A DNA stretch of 9,910 bases from Bacteroidaceae bacterium (lineage in GTDB: Bacteria > Bacteroidota > Bacteroidia > Bacteroidales > Barnesiellaceae_A). The stretch is taken from positions 1 through 9,910 of the forward strand of contig JAFZDG010000279.1 in the NCBI GenBank assembly GCA_017561285.1. Reading direction: 5' to 3'. Both the position numbers and the translations under genes were made by a program. Within the stretch, counting starts at the first letter, position 1; every line of letters starts with the position of its first letter. The notes under the pieces are model-generated. The model saw only the letters and a program-made list of their open reading frames with translations, was not told the DNA's origin and ran no database searches. Of this stretch, positions 1 through 6,243 are shown piece after piece.

Positions 1-49
1 AAACACCAAGAGAATGCCTCATTTCTGTTTGAGACACCCTCTTGGTGCT
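1..49 (-). terminator. Intrinsic terminator hairpin downstream of tyrS
   Basis: Bases 2-21 and 30-49 form a long hairpin with an 8-base loop (22-29). Read as minus-strand RNA, all 20 positions pair, four of them as G-U wobbles (13/38, 14/37, 17/34, 3/48). In plus-strand RNA those four become C/A mismatches. The hairpin is therefore built to fold in the transcript that comes out of tyrS, whose stop lies 17 bases before the stem. Only TTT of the expected U tail is visible, because the window ends there, so the tail is unconfirmed. Confidence 0.8.
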
Positions 50-65
50 ATTATACTTTATAAGT

Positions 66-1358
66 TTATCGAGCTATAACCAGGAAGTAGTTCTTTTTAC
101 CTTTTTGTATGATAAGGTATTTGCCGGCAACGAGATATGAGTCATCGATGGTTTGATCGAAGGCTGCAAGTTTCTCTTTGTTGATTGATACGCCACCACC
201 TTGAGTGAGCTTGCGCATTTCGCCTTTTGAGGGGAAGATGGCTGCTTTGTCGGTAGTGAGTTCAACGGCTTTGATACCTGCTTTGAGTTCTTCGAGAGAT
301 ATTTCGAAAGTGGGTACACCATCAAATACATCGAGCAAAGTGGCTTCATCGAGATTGCGCAATGCATCGGCTGTAGTGTTACCAAAGAGAATGTTTGAAG
401 CTGCTACGGCTGCTTCATAGGCCTCTTGGCTGTGTACCATAACGGTAATTTCTTGAGCCAAACGCTTTTGCAACGGACGCATGTGAGGTGCTTCGTGTTG
501 CTCGGCAATGATAGTATCTATCTCTTCGCGTGTGAGAGATGTGAATATCTTGATATAACGCTCGGCATCTACGTCGCTTACGTTCAACCAGAATTGGTAG
601 AATTTGTAGGGTGATGTGTATCGTGCATCGAGCCATACATTACCGCTTTCTGTTTTGCCAAATTTTGTTCCATCGGCCTTGGTTATCAATGGGCAAGTAA
701 TGGCAAAAGCTTCACCGCCATACATACGACGAATGAGCTCGGTACCGGTGGTTATGTTACCCCATTGATCCGAACCACCCATTTGCAGCTTACAATTACT
801 GTTTTTGAAGAGGTAGGCAAAGTCATAACCTTGCATCAATTGGTATGAAAATTCGGTAAAAGACATACCTTCGCCCGATGTACCCGAAAGACGTTTTTTA
901 ACAGAATCTTTGGCCATCATATAGTTGACGGTAATGAGTTTACCTACGCTGCGAATGAAGTCGATAAACGAAAACTCTTTCATCCAATCGTAGTTGTTTA
1001 CAAGAACAGCAGCATTGGGTGCATCTGATTCGAAATCGAGGAATCGAGCCAATTGTTTTTTGATGGCTTCTTGATTGTGGCGAAGTGTAGTTTCGTCAAG
1101 CAATTTGCGCTCTTGCGATTTCATTGAGGGGTCTCCAATCATACCTGTAGCACCACCAACAAGAGCTATGGGCTTGTGTCCGGCGCGTTGTAAGTGACGT
1201 AGCATCATTACGCCTACAAGGTGTCCTATGTGGAGTGAGTCGGCTGTAGGGTCTATACCAAGATATCCTACAGTCATCTCTTTTTGCATTTGTTCTTCGG
1301 TTCCCGGCATCATATCGTGTATCATGCCGCGCCATTTCAATTCTTCTATAAAGTTCAT
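66..1358 (-). CDS. tyrS: Tyrosyl-tRNA synthetase (TyrRS)
   Basis: Encodes a 430-residue class I aminoacyl-tRNA synthetase that activates tyrosine with ATP and loads it onto tRNA-Tyr in the cytosol. The Rossmann catalytic domain shows the HIGH signature at residues 43-46, the tyrosine-binding GGSDQWGNI stretch at 194-202 and a KFGKT version of the KMSKS loop at 232-236. The C-terminal ~70 residues look like the S4-type RNA-binding domain that recognises the tRNA. Length matches bacterial TyrRS (about 420-430). The ATG start fits the family N-terminus. It is the last gene of the minus-strand cluster, 82 bases after tatD, and has its own promoter in that gap and a hairpin after its stop. No T-box-like leader is visible. 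Identification is firm. Confidence 0.97.
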   Translation of the reverse strand: MNFIEELKWRGMIHDMMPGTEEQMQKEMTVGYLGIDPTADSLHIGHLVGVMMLRHLQRAGHKPIALVGGATGMIGDPSMKSQERKLLDETTLRHNQEAIKKQLARFLDFESDAPNAAVLVNNYDWMKEFSFIDFIRSVGKLITVNYMMAKDSVKKRLSGTSGEGMSFTEFSYQLMQGYDFAYLFKNSNCKLQMGGSDQWGNITTGTELIRRMYGGEAFAITCPLITKADGTKFGKTESGNVWLDARYTSPYKFYQFWLNVSDVDAERYIKIFTSLTREEIDTIIAEQHEAPHMRPLQKRLAQEITVMVHSQEAYEAAVAASNILFGNTTADALRNLDEATLLDVFDGVPTFEISLEELKAGIKAVELTTDKAAIFPSKGEMRKLTQGGGVSINKEKLAAFDQTIDDSYLVAGKYLIIQKGKKNYFLVIAR

Positions 1359-1409
1359 GATTGTATGTTATTTAGTTATTTAATCGCATTTTTTGTGCTT
1401 GTACGAATG

Positions 1410-1441
1410 CAAAAGTAGTATAGTTTGTGATAAAATACAAT
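1410..1441 (-). promoter_or_regulatory. Bacteroidota-type promoter for tyrS
   Basis: On the minus strand a -7 element TACTTTTG (1410-1417) matches the Bacteroidota consensus TAnnTTTG exactly. ATTG (1438-1441) stands 20 bases upstream, the normal spacing for the -33 TTTG element, with three of four bases matching. The -33 box overlaps the stop codon of tatD. Transcription would begin near 1403, giving tyrS a leader of about 45 bases. This suggests tyrS is expressed on its own as well as, or instead of, by read-through from tatD. Not experimentally supported here. Confidence 0.7.
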
Positions 1442-2073
1442 TATTCACATTCAAAAAATATTTTTTTTGCTCTTATTTCTACCGATTGTAGAAGGTTTAT
1501 CGTTTCTATATTTTTGGCTTCAGCTATATGGTTATATATGTCTATTATATTCAACTTGCTTTCGTCACTTTCTACCCATAGCATATCTAATGGGGTAGAG
1601 GCTACTGCTTCGGTGTTGAATTTTTCGCCATACGATATTTCTATACCTCTTTCTATATATTGTTGTGCAGTCGTAGCATTTCCTCTATATCCATGTATAA
1701 TCCATCTTTGGGTAGGGCGATGCTTGCGGTGCATAGCAAGTATATGGTGTGCCGATTTTACAGTATGTATGATAAGTGGTTTTTTTATTTGCTCCGATAG
1801 TAAAATGTGTTGTTCAAATATTTCTATTTGTCTTTCTATATCGGCACCTTTGAGGCTGTCTATACCACATTCGCCTATGGCTACTACATTGGGTTGTACA
1901 GATATTTGCCTGAGCAATAGTAGGGTATCGTCTGTTACACCATTCGTATCCCAAGGATGTATGCCTACCGAACATATAGACGATGTAGTGTTATTGTATT
2001 GAGCGGGGGTGAGAGATACAATAGCATCACGTTGTATATGGTCTATATGAGTATGTATATCGTGTATAATCAT
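1441..2073 (-). CDS. TatD-family metal-dependent hydrolase (short form)
   Basis: Encodes 210 residues of a TIM-barrel metallo-hydrolase related to TatD DNases, which hydrolyse phosphodiesters with divalent metal ions. The metal-ligand set is intact: HTH at residues 7-9, GIHPW at 37-41, GECGID with Glu68 at 67-72, His103, His127 in an IHGYRG motif, and Asp170 in ESDE. At 210 residues it is shorter than the ~260-residue E. coli TatD, as in Bacteroidota short forms, but no ligand is lost. Its ATG overlaps the yidD stop by one base (TAATG), so the two are probably translationally coupled. The true substrate is unknown; DNase activity is inferred from the family. It is unlikely to be linked to Tat secretion despite the name. 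Confidence 0.9.
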   Translation of the reverse strand: MIIHDIHTHIDHIQRDAIVSLTPAQYNNTTSSICSVGIHPWDTNGVTDDTLLLLRQISVQPNVVAIGECGIDSLKGADIERQIEIFEQHILLSEQIKKPLIIHTVKSAHHILAMHRKHRPTQRWIIHGYRGNATTAQQYIERGIEISYGEKFNTEAVASTPLDMLWVESDESKLNIIDIYNHIAEAKNIETINLLQSVEIRAKKIFFECE

Positions 2074-2303
2074 TATGGCACAGGATCATATCCACTGCCT
2101 CCCCATGGATGACAGCGACATATGCGTTTGATAGCAAGCCATAAACCTTTAATAGGGCCATGTTTTTTGATGGCTTCTATGGCATATTGCGAGCAGGTGG
2201 GTGTATATCGGCAAGCCGGAGGCAGTAGGGGAGAGATGCAGCGACGATAGAAATAAATTGGTAGCAACAGCAACCATGTAATGATTTTTTTTATTGTTGA
2301 CAT
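2073..2303 (-). CDS. yidD: Membrane protein insertion efficiency factor YidD
   Basis: Encodes a 76-residue YidD (DUF37 family), a small inner-face membrane-associated protein that helps YidC insert membrane proteins. The N-terminus (about residues 5-18) is a hydrophobic/amphipathic helix. The family signature follows: PPACRYTPTCSQYA near 28-41, a GP..G turn near 49-53, then RICRCHPWGG near 60-69 and a terminal DPVP. The conserved cysteines are present. The start overlaps the end of rnpA by 13 bases, and the stop overlaps the tatD start by one. In many bacteria the order is rpmH-rnpA-yidD-yidC; here the rnpA-yidD pair is kept, but neither rpmH nor yidC is adjacent. Identification is firm. Confidence 0.95.
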   Translation of the reverse strand: MSTIKKIITWLLLLPIYFYRRCISPLLPPACRYTPTCSQYAIEAIKKHGPIKGLWLAIKRICRCHPWGGSGYDPVP

Positions 2304-2698
2304 GGTGTATTTTGTTCTATCTCTTTACTTATAGTGTGAGTAAGTTTTTTGAGTATGTCTATCATACGTTGCTCTATGTGTGCATAGTCGTATAAGTCGG
2401 CTGCTACATAAAGAAAGGCCATATCTATGGTTTTATTGCCCATATTGGGTAGTAGATGTTTGTGAAGGCGATATGCTTCGCGAATACGACGACGCAACCA
2501 CACTCGTTTCACAGCTCTTTTAAACTTTTTCTTGGGTACGCTTATAAAAAACTGTGGACGCTCTTGGGGTGTGTTCTGTGGATGTATGCGATAAACGATG
2601 CGCAGTGGATATTGCGCAAACGACTGCCCTTCCGCAAAGAGTTGTTCTATCTTGGTGCGGCTACACAATTTTTCTTCTTTAGGCAATCGGTACATCAT
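2291..2698 (-). CDS. rnpA: Ribonuclease P protein component
   Basis: Encodes the small basic protein that binds RNase P RNA and helps it cleave 5' leaders from pre-tRNAs. I start it at the ATG at 2696-2698 (135 residues), because the N-terminus then reads MMYRLPKEEKL, as in relatives, and because the open frame further upstream (to 2740) runs into the terminator-like hairpin. The adjacent ATG at 2693-2695 is also possible. Visible features are the KLCSR.KIEQLF N-terminal helix region, an FFISVPKKKF strand near residues 50-59 and a very basic helix at 57-77 ending in RRRIREAYR. The usual Asn of the RNR motif is Val66 here. The gene overlaps yidD by 13 bases. Confidence 0.92.
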   Translation of the reverse strand: MMYRLPKEEKLCSRTKIEQLFAEGQSFAQYPLRIVYRIHPQNTPQERPQFFISVPKKKFKRAVKRVWLRRRIREAYRLHKHLLPNMGNKTIDMAFLYVAADLYDYAHIEQRMIDILKKLTHTISKEIEQNTPCQQ

Positions 2699-2709
2699 AG
2701 TAGTATTAT

Positions 2710-2748
2710 AAAAAACACCTCGCAGGTGCCATACGCACATACGAGGTG
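2710..2748 (-). terminator. Terminator-like hairpin between hemD and rnpA
   Basis: On the minus strand a 7-bp stem CACCTCG/CGAGGTG (2742-2748 with 2716-2722) encloses an inner GTGC/GCAC stem with a 5-base loop, and a run of six T (2710-2715) follows at once. This is the form of a Rho-independent terminator for hemD. Its U tract ends only 11 bases before the rnpA ATG, so rnpA must be reached by read-through or from a promoter I cannot place. It may act as a partial terminator or attenuator. Confidence 0.75.
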
Positions 2749-2773
2749 ATATGGGTAGGCTTGAAAAAGAGTT

Positions 2774-3523
2774 TTATTTCTTTTTGCAATTTTGCTTCAA
2801 ATACAAGTCGAGAGCACCTGTTATAGAGGGCATCTCGGGGGTGGGGGCTTCTACATCAAGACGCAATCCGGCATCTTTTATAGCTTTGGCTGTGGTAGGG
2901 CCAAAACAAGCTATTTTTATATCGCCTTGCTCAAAATTGGGAAAGTTTTTCAACAACGATGCGATACCGGCAGGGCTGAAGAATACCAACATATCGTAGT
3001 CAAACGGTTCGTCGGGTGTAAAATCGTTGCTGACTGTACGATACATAATGGCTTTGGTGTAGTTGATATTGTTCTTTTCGAGGAAAGATGTATCTTCTTT
3101 GTGTACATCCGATATGGGGAAAAGATACTTTTCATTATACTTGGCAAGAATGGGTACCAAATCTTCCAATTTATTCGATTTGGTGCCATGATGTATCTTG
3201 CGTTTGCGATATACTATATACTTTTGCAAGTAGAGCGAAATATTTTCTGTTGTACAGAAATATTTCATTGTATCGGGTATCGTTACACGCAAACTCTTGC
3301 AAAGTGTAAAGAAATGGTCTATGGCTGTACGGGATGTGAAAATGATAGCCGTATAGTCAAGAATAGATATTTTTTGTTGACGAAATTCTTTCGATGAAAG
3401 ACCTTCTACCTTGATAAAAGGACGAAACACTATCTCGACCTCGTATTTTTGTGCAAGATCGTAATAAGGTGATTTTTCTGTTGTAGGTTTCGGTTGAGAA
3501 ACCAATATCTTATTTATTTTCAA
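2774..3523 (-). CDS. hemD: Uroporphyrinogen-III synthase family protein (HemD-like), TTG start
   Basis: Encodes 249 residues of the HemD fold, two alpha/beta domains joined by linkers. The family enzyme cyclises hydroxymethylbilane to uroporphyrinogen III, the branch-point tetrapyrrole for heme, siroheme and cobamides. Recognisable parts are an N-terminal LVSQPKPTTEKSPYYDLA, IIFTSRTAIDHFF near 60-72, a LVFFSPAGIASL segment near 179-190, and the typical end FGPTTAKAIKDAGL...APTPEMPSITGAL (about 208-239). HemD sequences are poorly conserved, so function rests on overall pattern. The start is TTG (3521-3523): the family N-terminus MKI begins there and no in-frame ATG lies between it and the upstream stop at 3563-3565. 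It follows the DUF4271 gene by 16 bases and is followed by a hairpin. Confidence 0.85.
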   Translation of the reverse strand: MKINKILVSQPKPTTEKSPYYDLAQKYEVEIVFRPFIKVEGLSSKEFRQQKISILDYTAIIFTSRTAIDHFFTLCKSLRVTIPDTMKYFCTTENISLYLQKYIVYRKRKIHHGTKSNKLEDLVPILAKYNEKYLFPISDVHKEDTSFLEKNNINYTKAIMYRTVSNDFTPDEPFDYDMLVFFSPAGIASLLKNFPNFEQGDIKIACFGPTTAKAIKDAGLRLDVEAPTPEMPSITGALDLYLKQNCKKK

Positions 3524-3539
3524 GGCTTTATTTTGTTTT

Positions 3540-4433
3540 TTAATATAACAATCTATAAATATTCACCACCAATTTTTTAATAAGAATGAGGGGCGTAATT
3601 TCCAGGGCGCAAAGATACAAAATTATATAAAGCAAATTGTAAATTTGAGGTAAAAAAAACCTAATACCCTTATAGATTATAATCAAACGTGATAATATGT
3701 ATAGTATCAAACATATGATTGTCGTGGTTGGTACGGTATCGGGTAAAAACAGCATTAATAGTACCAACGGTGTGAAAAAGAGACCTATAAATAGATTGGT
3801 GGTTGTAAAACTATCTAAAAAAAGATTGGTCTTATTGCGGTCGCTAAATATGTTACCCAATAGCCAATACACCCCCCGTTGCAATAGGAAATATATGGTA
3901 CAGATAGCAATGCATATAAGTATAATAGGTATTATGAGCTTGCTATTTTCAATATGTAACCCGAAAATGATATGATACAGAAATATACCTTCGGTAATGA
4001 ATGTGAGTGTGTGTAGCGACAACCGTAGTTGGTTTTCGTTGATTGTTCTTTCGCCAAAAAGATTACCTCTGTTATGGGTTTTAAACAGCGATGTGAATAC
4101 GTGATGCAGGTAATTGGCTCCTCGGCGATAAGAGATAGAGAAAAAGGCAAATGCAAGTATGAGCAATCCTACAATCCACGGGTTTTCGGCCGGTGAGGTA
4201 GGGCGTTTTTCGGCATATAATCCCTCTCGCAATTGGGTTGTGGTGCTATCGCTACGGGCAATGAGTTGATGTGTATCGGTGGTGAAAATATCTATTATAG
4301 AACTATCGTTTTGGCTGCTATCTATACATAATATTATAGGCATTGCAACCGAATCGGCTATCGATTGGTCTTTGACACTTGCTGAGTCTTGTGTTGCAAT
4401 GTGTGGTATGGTATATTGTATAGTATTGCTCAT
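3540..4433 (-). CDS. DUF4271 multi-pass membrane protein
   Basis: Encodes about 297 residues of an uncharacterised Bacteroidota family that I recognise as DUF4271. The first ~80 residues are Ser/Thr/Asp-rich and probably soluble. About six hydrophobic helices follow, near residues 86-101, 139-159, 166-185, 211-230, 236-254 and 264-286. The last carries the conserved YNLLYIILYLCALEITPL stretch. I use the ATG at 4431-4433; an upstream in-frame TTG (4437-4439) would add two residues and has no support. The gene lies between the LOG-family gene (26 bases away) and hemD (16 bases away), so it is probably co-transcribed with both. The link to hemD is by position only, and no function is proposed. 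Confidence 0.82.
   Translation of the reverse strand: MSNTIQYTIPHIATQDSASVKDQSIADSVAMPIILCIDSSQNDSSIIDIFTTDTHQLIARSDSTTTQLREGLYAEKRPTSPAENPWIVGLLILAFAFFSISYRRGANYLHHVFTSLFKTHNRGNLFGERTINENQLRLSLHTLTFITEGIFLYHIIFGLHIENSKLIIPIILICIAICTIYFLLQRGVYWLLGNIFSDRNKTNLFLDSFTTTNLFIGLFFTPLVLLMLFLPDTVPTTTIICLILYILSRLIIIYKGIRFFLPQIYNLLYIILYLCALEITPLILIKKLVVNIYRLLY
3610..3617 (-). promoter_or_regulatory. Possible internal -7 element upstream of hemD
   Basis: The minus strand reads TATCTTTG followed by C, an exact match to the Bacteroidota -7 consensus TAnnTTTG, inside the 3' end of the DUF4271 gene. Initiation here would give hemD a leader of about 80 bases. Against it, no TTTG lies at the normal 19-20 base spacing (the nearest is 15 bases away), and the bases encode the conserved YLCA of DUF4271, so the match may be a product of the protein sequence. 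Confidence 0.3.
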
Positions 4434-4459
4434 TGACAATAGAATTCTTTTTCTTCGTT

Positions 4460-5041
4460 TCAGATAATAATCTTTTGCAACGAATCATCCCATTCGGCTA
4501 TGCTATCAAGCGCTTCTATAACCTCTTGCGGTGTGTTGGCTACATACCACAACGAGGCGTGTATATCGCGCATAAAGTGGTGTTCAAGAGCGTTTTGTAA
4601 CATCTGCAACAAGGGATCGTAGTAGCCGGCTGTGTTGAGTATAATGATAGGGTGGGTATATAATCCGAGTTGTTTCCACGTGATTATTTCGAGTAACTCT
4701 TCGAGTGTACCGCATCCTCCGGGTAGGGCAATGGCGGCATCGCCCATTTGTGCCATAGTTTGCTTGCGCTCGTGCATATCTTGTGTGATGACAAGATGCG
4801 ACAGGCTTTTATGACACCAATCACGATTGACCATAAATTGTGGAATGACTCCTGTAACCTTGCCTCCCAGTTTCAGTGCACAGTCGGCAACACAGCCCAT
4901 AAGTCCCACCCGTCCGGCGCCATAGACTATACCTATGTTGCGTTGGGCCAAAAGGGTTGATAATTGTGTGGCTGCCTCAAAGAAACAGTTGTCTATCATA
5001 GGACTTGAGGCGCAGTATATGGTTACATTCTCTCTTTTCAT
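4460..5041 (-). CDS. LOG-family nucleotide 5'-monophosphate phosphoribohydrolase (TIGR00730)
   Basis: Encodes a 193-residue Rossmann-like protein of the LOG / 'lysine decarboxylase-like' family. Characterised members cleave the N-glycosidic bond of nucleoside 5'-monophosphates, including cytokinin riboside monophosphates, releasing the base and ribose 5-phosphate. Signature elements are IYCASSP near residues 8-14, VYGAGRVGLMG at 39-49, MHERK at 89-93 and the active-site PGGCGTLEE at 107-115. The older 'lysine decarboxylase' label is a known misannotation of this family. It starts 15 bases after the epimerase gene and ends 26 bases before the DUF4271 gene. The physiological substrate in Bacteroidota is unknown; nucleotide salvage or housecleaning is an inference. 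Confidence 0.9.
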   Translation of the reverse strand: MKRENVTIYCASSPMIDNCFFEAATQLSTLLAQRNIGIVYGAGRVGLMGCVADCALKLGGKVTGVIPQFMVNRDWCHKSLSHLVITQDMHERKQTMAQMGDAAIALPGGCGTLEELLEIITWKQLGLYTHPIIILNTAGYYDPLLQMLQNALEHHFMRDIHASLWYVANTPQEVIEALDSIAEWDDSLQKIII

Positions 5042-5056
5042 ACCGTTTATTGGGTA

Positions 5057-6067
5057 TTACAGCCATTTGTTGGCACGATACCACGCAACCGTTTCACGCA
5101 CACCCTCTTCGAGCGAATATTGGGGTATAAACCCAAGTTCTTCTCGTGTCGATGTGGTGTCACACACCCAGTTGCGTTGACTCATAATGTGATATTTGTC
5201 GCGATTGATGGCCGATGTACACCCTGTTAATTTGTTGAAGTATTCTACTGTGTGAGTAATAATCCATAGCATCCACATAGGCAATACAATGGGTATTACA
5301 AATTTTCTACCCAGCTCCTGTGCTACATAATCGCCAAAACCCGATGAGGAGTAGGCTCGCTCTTCCGATAGAAAGTATTTCTTACGTACCGAGGTGCTCT
5401 CTATGGCCAAGAATATAGCTCTTATCAAATCTTTTATATAGATAAAAGTAATGAGTTGCTTGCTCCAACCCGATCTGAAATCGACACACCATTTGATGGT
5501 TTTCATCATCAGCAGATAGTCCTTTTCGCGAGGGCCATACACTCCGGTAGGTCGCAGTATGATATAGGGAAAATCGGGTAGCGAGTGCAGATACTCCTCT
5601 GCTTTGAGTTTGCTCTTTCCGTAGTTGGTATCGGGATGCGGTGTGTCGGTAAGTTTGATAGGGGTGTGATTTTTTTCGTCACCTTTTCCGCAAACACTCA
5701 GGCTGCTCATATATATAAACTTAAGCGGTACCATATCGCACGCTACAAGAGCATTGGCAAAGTTGCGTGTATATTCATAATTGATGGTGTAAAAATCTTG
5801 CTGATTCTTACATTTGGTCACACCCAAGTTATGAACAATATAATCCCAACCGCCTATCTCTTTTTTCAACCTATTGAGCTGATTGCAAAGCCTTTCGGAG
5901 TTGGCAAAGTCGAGTTCAACAAAATGGATGCGCGGGTCGGAAAGATACTCTCTCGATGTCGAAGAGCGTACACCTGCGTATGTATCGTAACCGAGTCGAA
6001 GAGCCTCTTCGACAATGTGACCTCCAATAAAGCCTCCGGCACCGGTTATCAATATCTTCATTTTCAT
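5057..6067 (-). CDS. NAD-dependent epimerase/dehydratase (extended SDR)
   Basis: Encodes about 336 residues of an extended short-chain dehydrogenase/reductase, the family that includes sugar-nucleotide epimerases and 3-beta-hydroxysteroid-type dehydrogenases. It shows the NAD(P)-binding TGAGGFIG motif near residue 8, an acidic LDF segment for the cofactor adenine, a MSSLSVCG strand with the catalytic Ser, the YGKSK (YxxxK) catalytic pair, and RPTGVYGPRE. The ATG at 6065-6067 is preferred: the open frame extends 12 codons further, but that stretch overlaps a -7-like box and precedes the glycine motif unusually far. A second ATG at 6059-6061 is equally plausible. The substrate cannot be told from sequence. 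It is the first gene of the leftward cluster and diverges from frdC. Confidence 0.88.
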   Translation of the reverse strand: MKMKILITGAGGFIGGHIVEEALRLGYDTYAGVRSSTSREYLSDPRIHFVELDFANSERLCNQLNRLKKEIGGWDYIVHNLGVTKCKNQQDFYTINYEYTRNFANALVACDMVPLKFIYMSSLSVCGKGDEKNHTPIKLTDTPHPDTNYGKSKLKAEEYLHSLPDFPYIILRPTGVYGPREKDYLLMMKTIKWCVDFRSGWSKQLITFIYIKDLIRAIFLAIESTSVRKKYFLSEERAYSSSGFGDYVAQELGRKFVIPIVLPMWMLWIITHTVEYFNKLTGCTSAINRDKYHIMSQRNWVCDTTSTREELGFIPQYSLEEGVRETVAWYRANKWL

Positions 6068-6090
6068 TCTTTTTTGTTGAAATCGGGGCG

Positions 6091-6098
6091 TAAAGTTA
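6091..6098 (-). promoter_or_regulatory. Candidate -7 element for the leftward operon
   Basis: The minus strand reads TAACTTTA, seven of eight positions of the Bacteroidota TAnnTTTG -7 box, 23 bases before the chosen epimerase ATG. No TTTG is found 19-20 bases further upstream, so this is a weak call. It is offered because a promoter for the leftward genes is expected in this divergent gap and nothing better is visible. Confidence 0.3.
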
Positions 6099-6171
6099 CA
6101 CATTTTTCAGTTAATGAAGATTCTTAGTTAACTTATTTGGCAAATTTTCACTATTCAACAACAAATTTTAG

Positions 6172-6236
6172 AGGCTTTTGTGCGGTGAATAATGAAAAAA
6201 TTCCTCATTTATTTGTTTCTTATGCGTTAAAAGCCT
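6172..6236. repeat. Inverted repeat bracketing the frd promoter region
   Basis: AGGCTTTT (6172-6179) and AAAAGCCT (6229-6236) form an exact 8-bp inverted repeat, 49 bases apart. The right arm touches the first base of the -7 box of the frd promoter. Smaller inverted repeats are nested inside or nearby: TATTCA/TGAATA (6152-6157, 6186-6191), AATGA/TCATT (6191-6195, 6205-6209), and ATTTG-G-CAAAT (6136-6146). These could be regulator sites, but A/T-rich sequence yields such matches by chance. Confidence 0.35.
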
Positions 6237-6243
6237 ATTTTTG
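6212..6243 (+). promoter_or_regulatory. Consensus Bacteroidota promoter of the frdCAB operon
   Basis: TTTG (6212-6215) and TATTTTTG (6236-6243) match the -33 TTTG and -7 TAnnTTTG elements exactly, with the standard 20-base spacer. Transcription should begin near 6250, giving a leader of about 55 bases, A-rich before the frdC ATG as usual for highly translated Bacteroidota genes. The promoter lies inside the open-frame extension upstream of frdC, which argues strongly for the frdC start at 6305. Confidence 0.85.

Noticed and set aside
1427..2002. Long plus-strand open frame of 191 codons opposite tatD
   Set aside because: It is antisense to tatD, whose metal-binding motifs are all intact; the plus-strand product shows no recognisable motif.
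2699..2740. N-terminal extension of rnpA from 2740
   Set aside because: The extra 14 codons fall in the hemD terminator hairpin and do not resemble RnpA N-termini.
2774..2830. TGTATTTG on the minus strand (2797-2804) as a promoter for rnpA
   Set aside because: It has one mismatch in the conserved TA of the -7 box and no TTTG at the proper upstream spacing.
2792..3397. Plus-strand open frame of 201 codons opposite hemD
   Set aside because: It is antisense to a gene with clear family similarity; the translation looks like random membrane-type sequence.
6068..6103. N-terminal extension of the epimerase from 6103
   Set aside because: It overlaps the -7-like box TAACTTTA and puts the NAD-binding glycine motif too far from the start.
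6192..6230. Short open frame ATG...TAA encoding a 12-residue hydrophobic peptide (MKKFLIYLFLMR) upstream of frdC
   Set aside because: It ends before the -7 box of the frd promoter, so it lies upstream of the likely transcription start and would not be in the frd leader.
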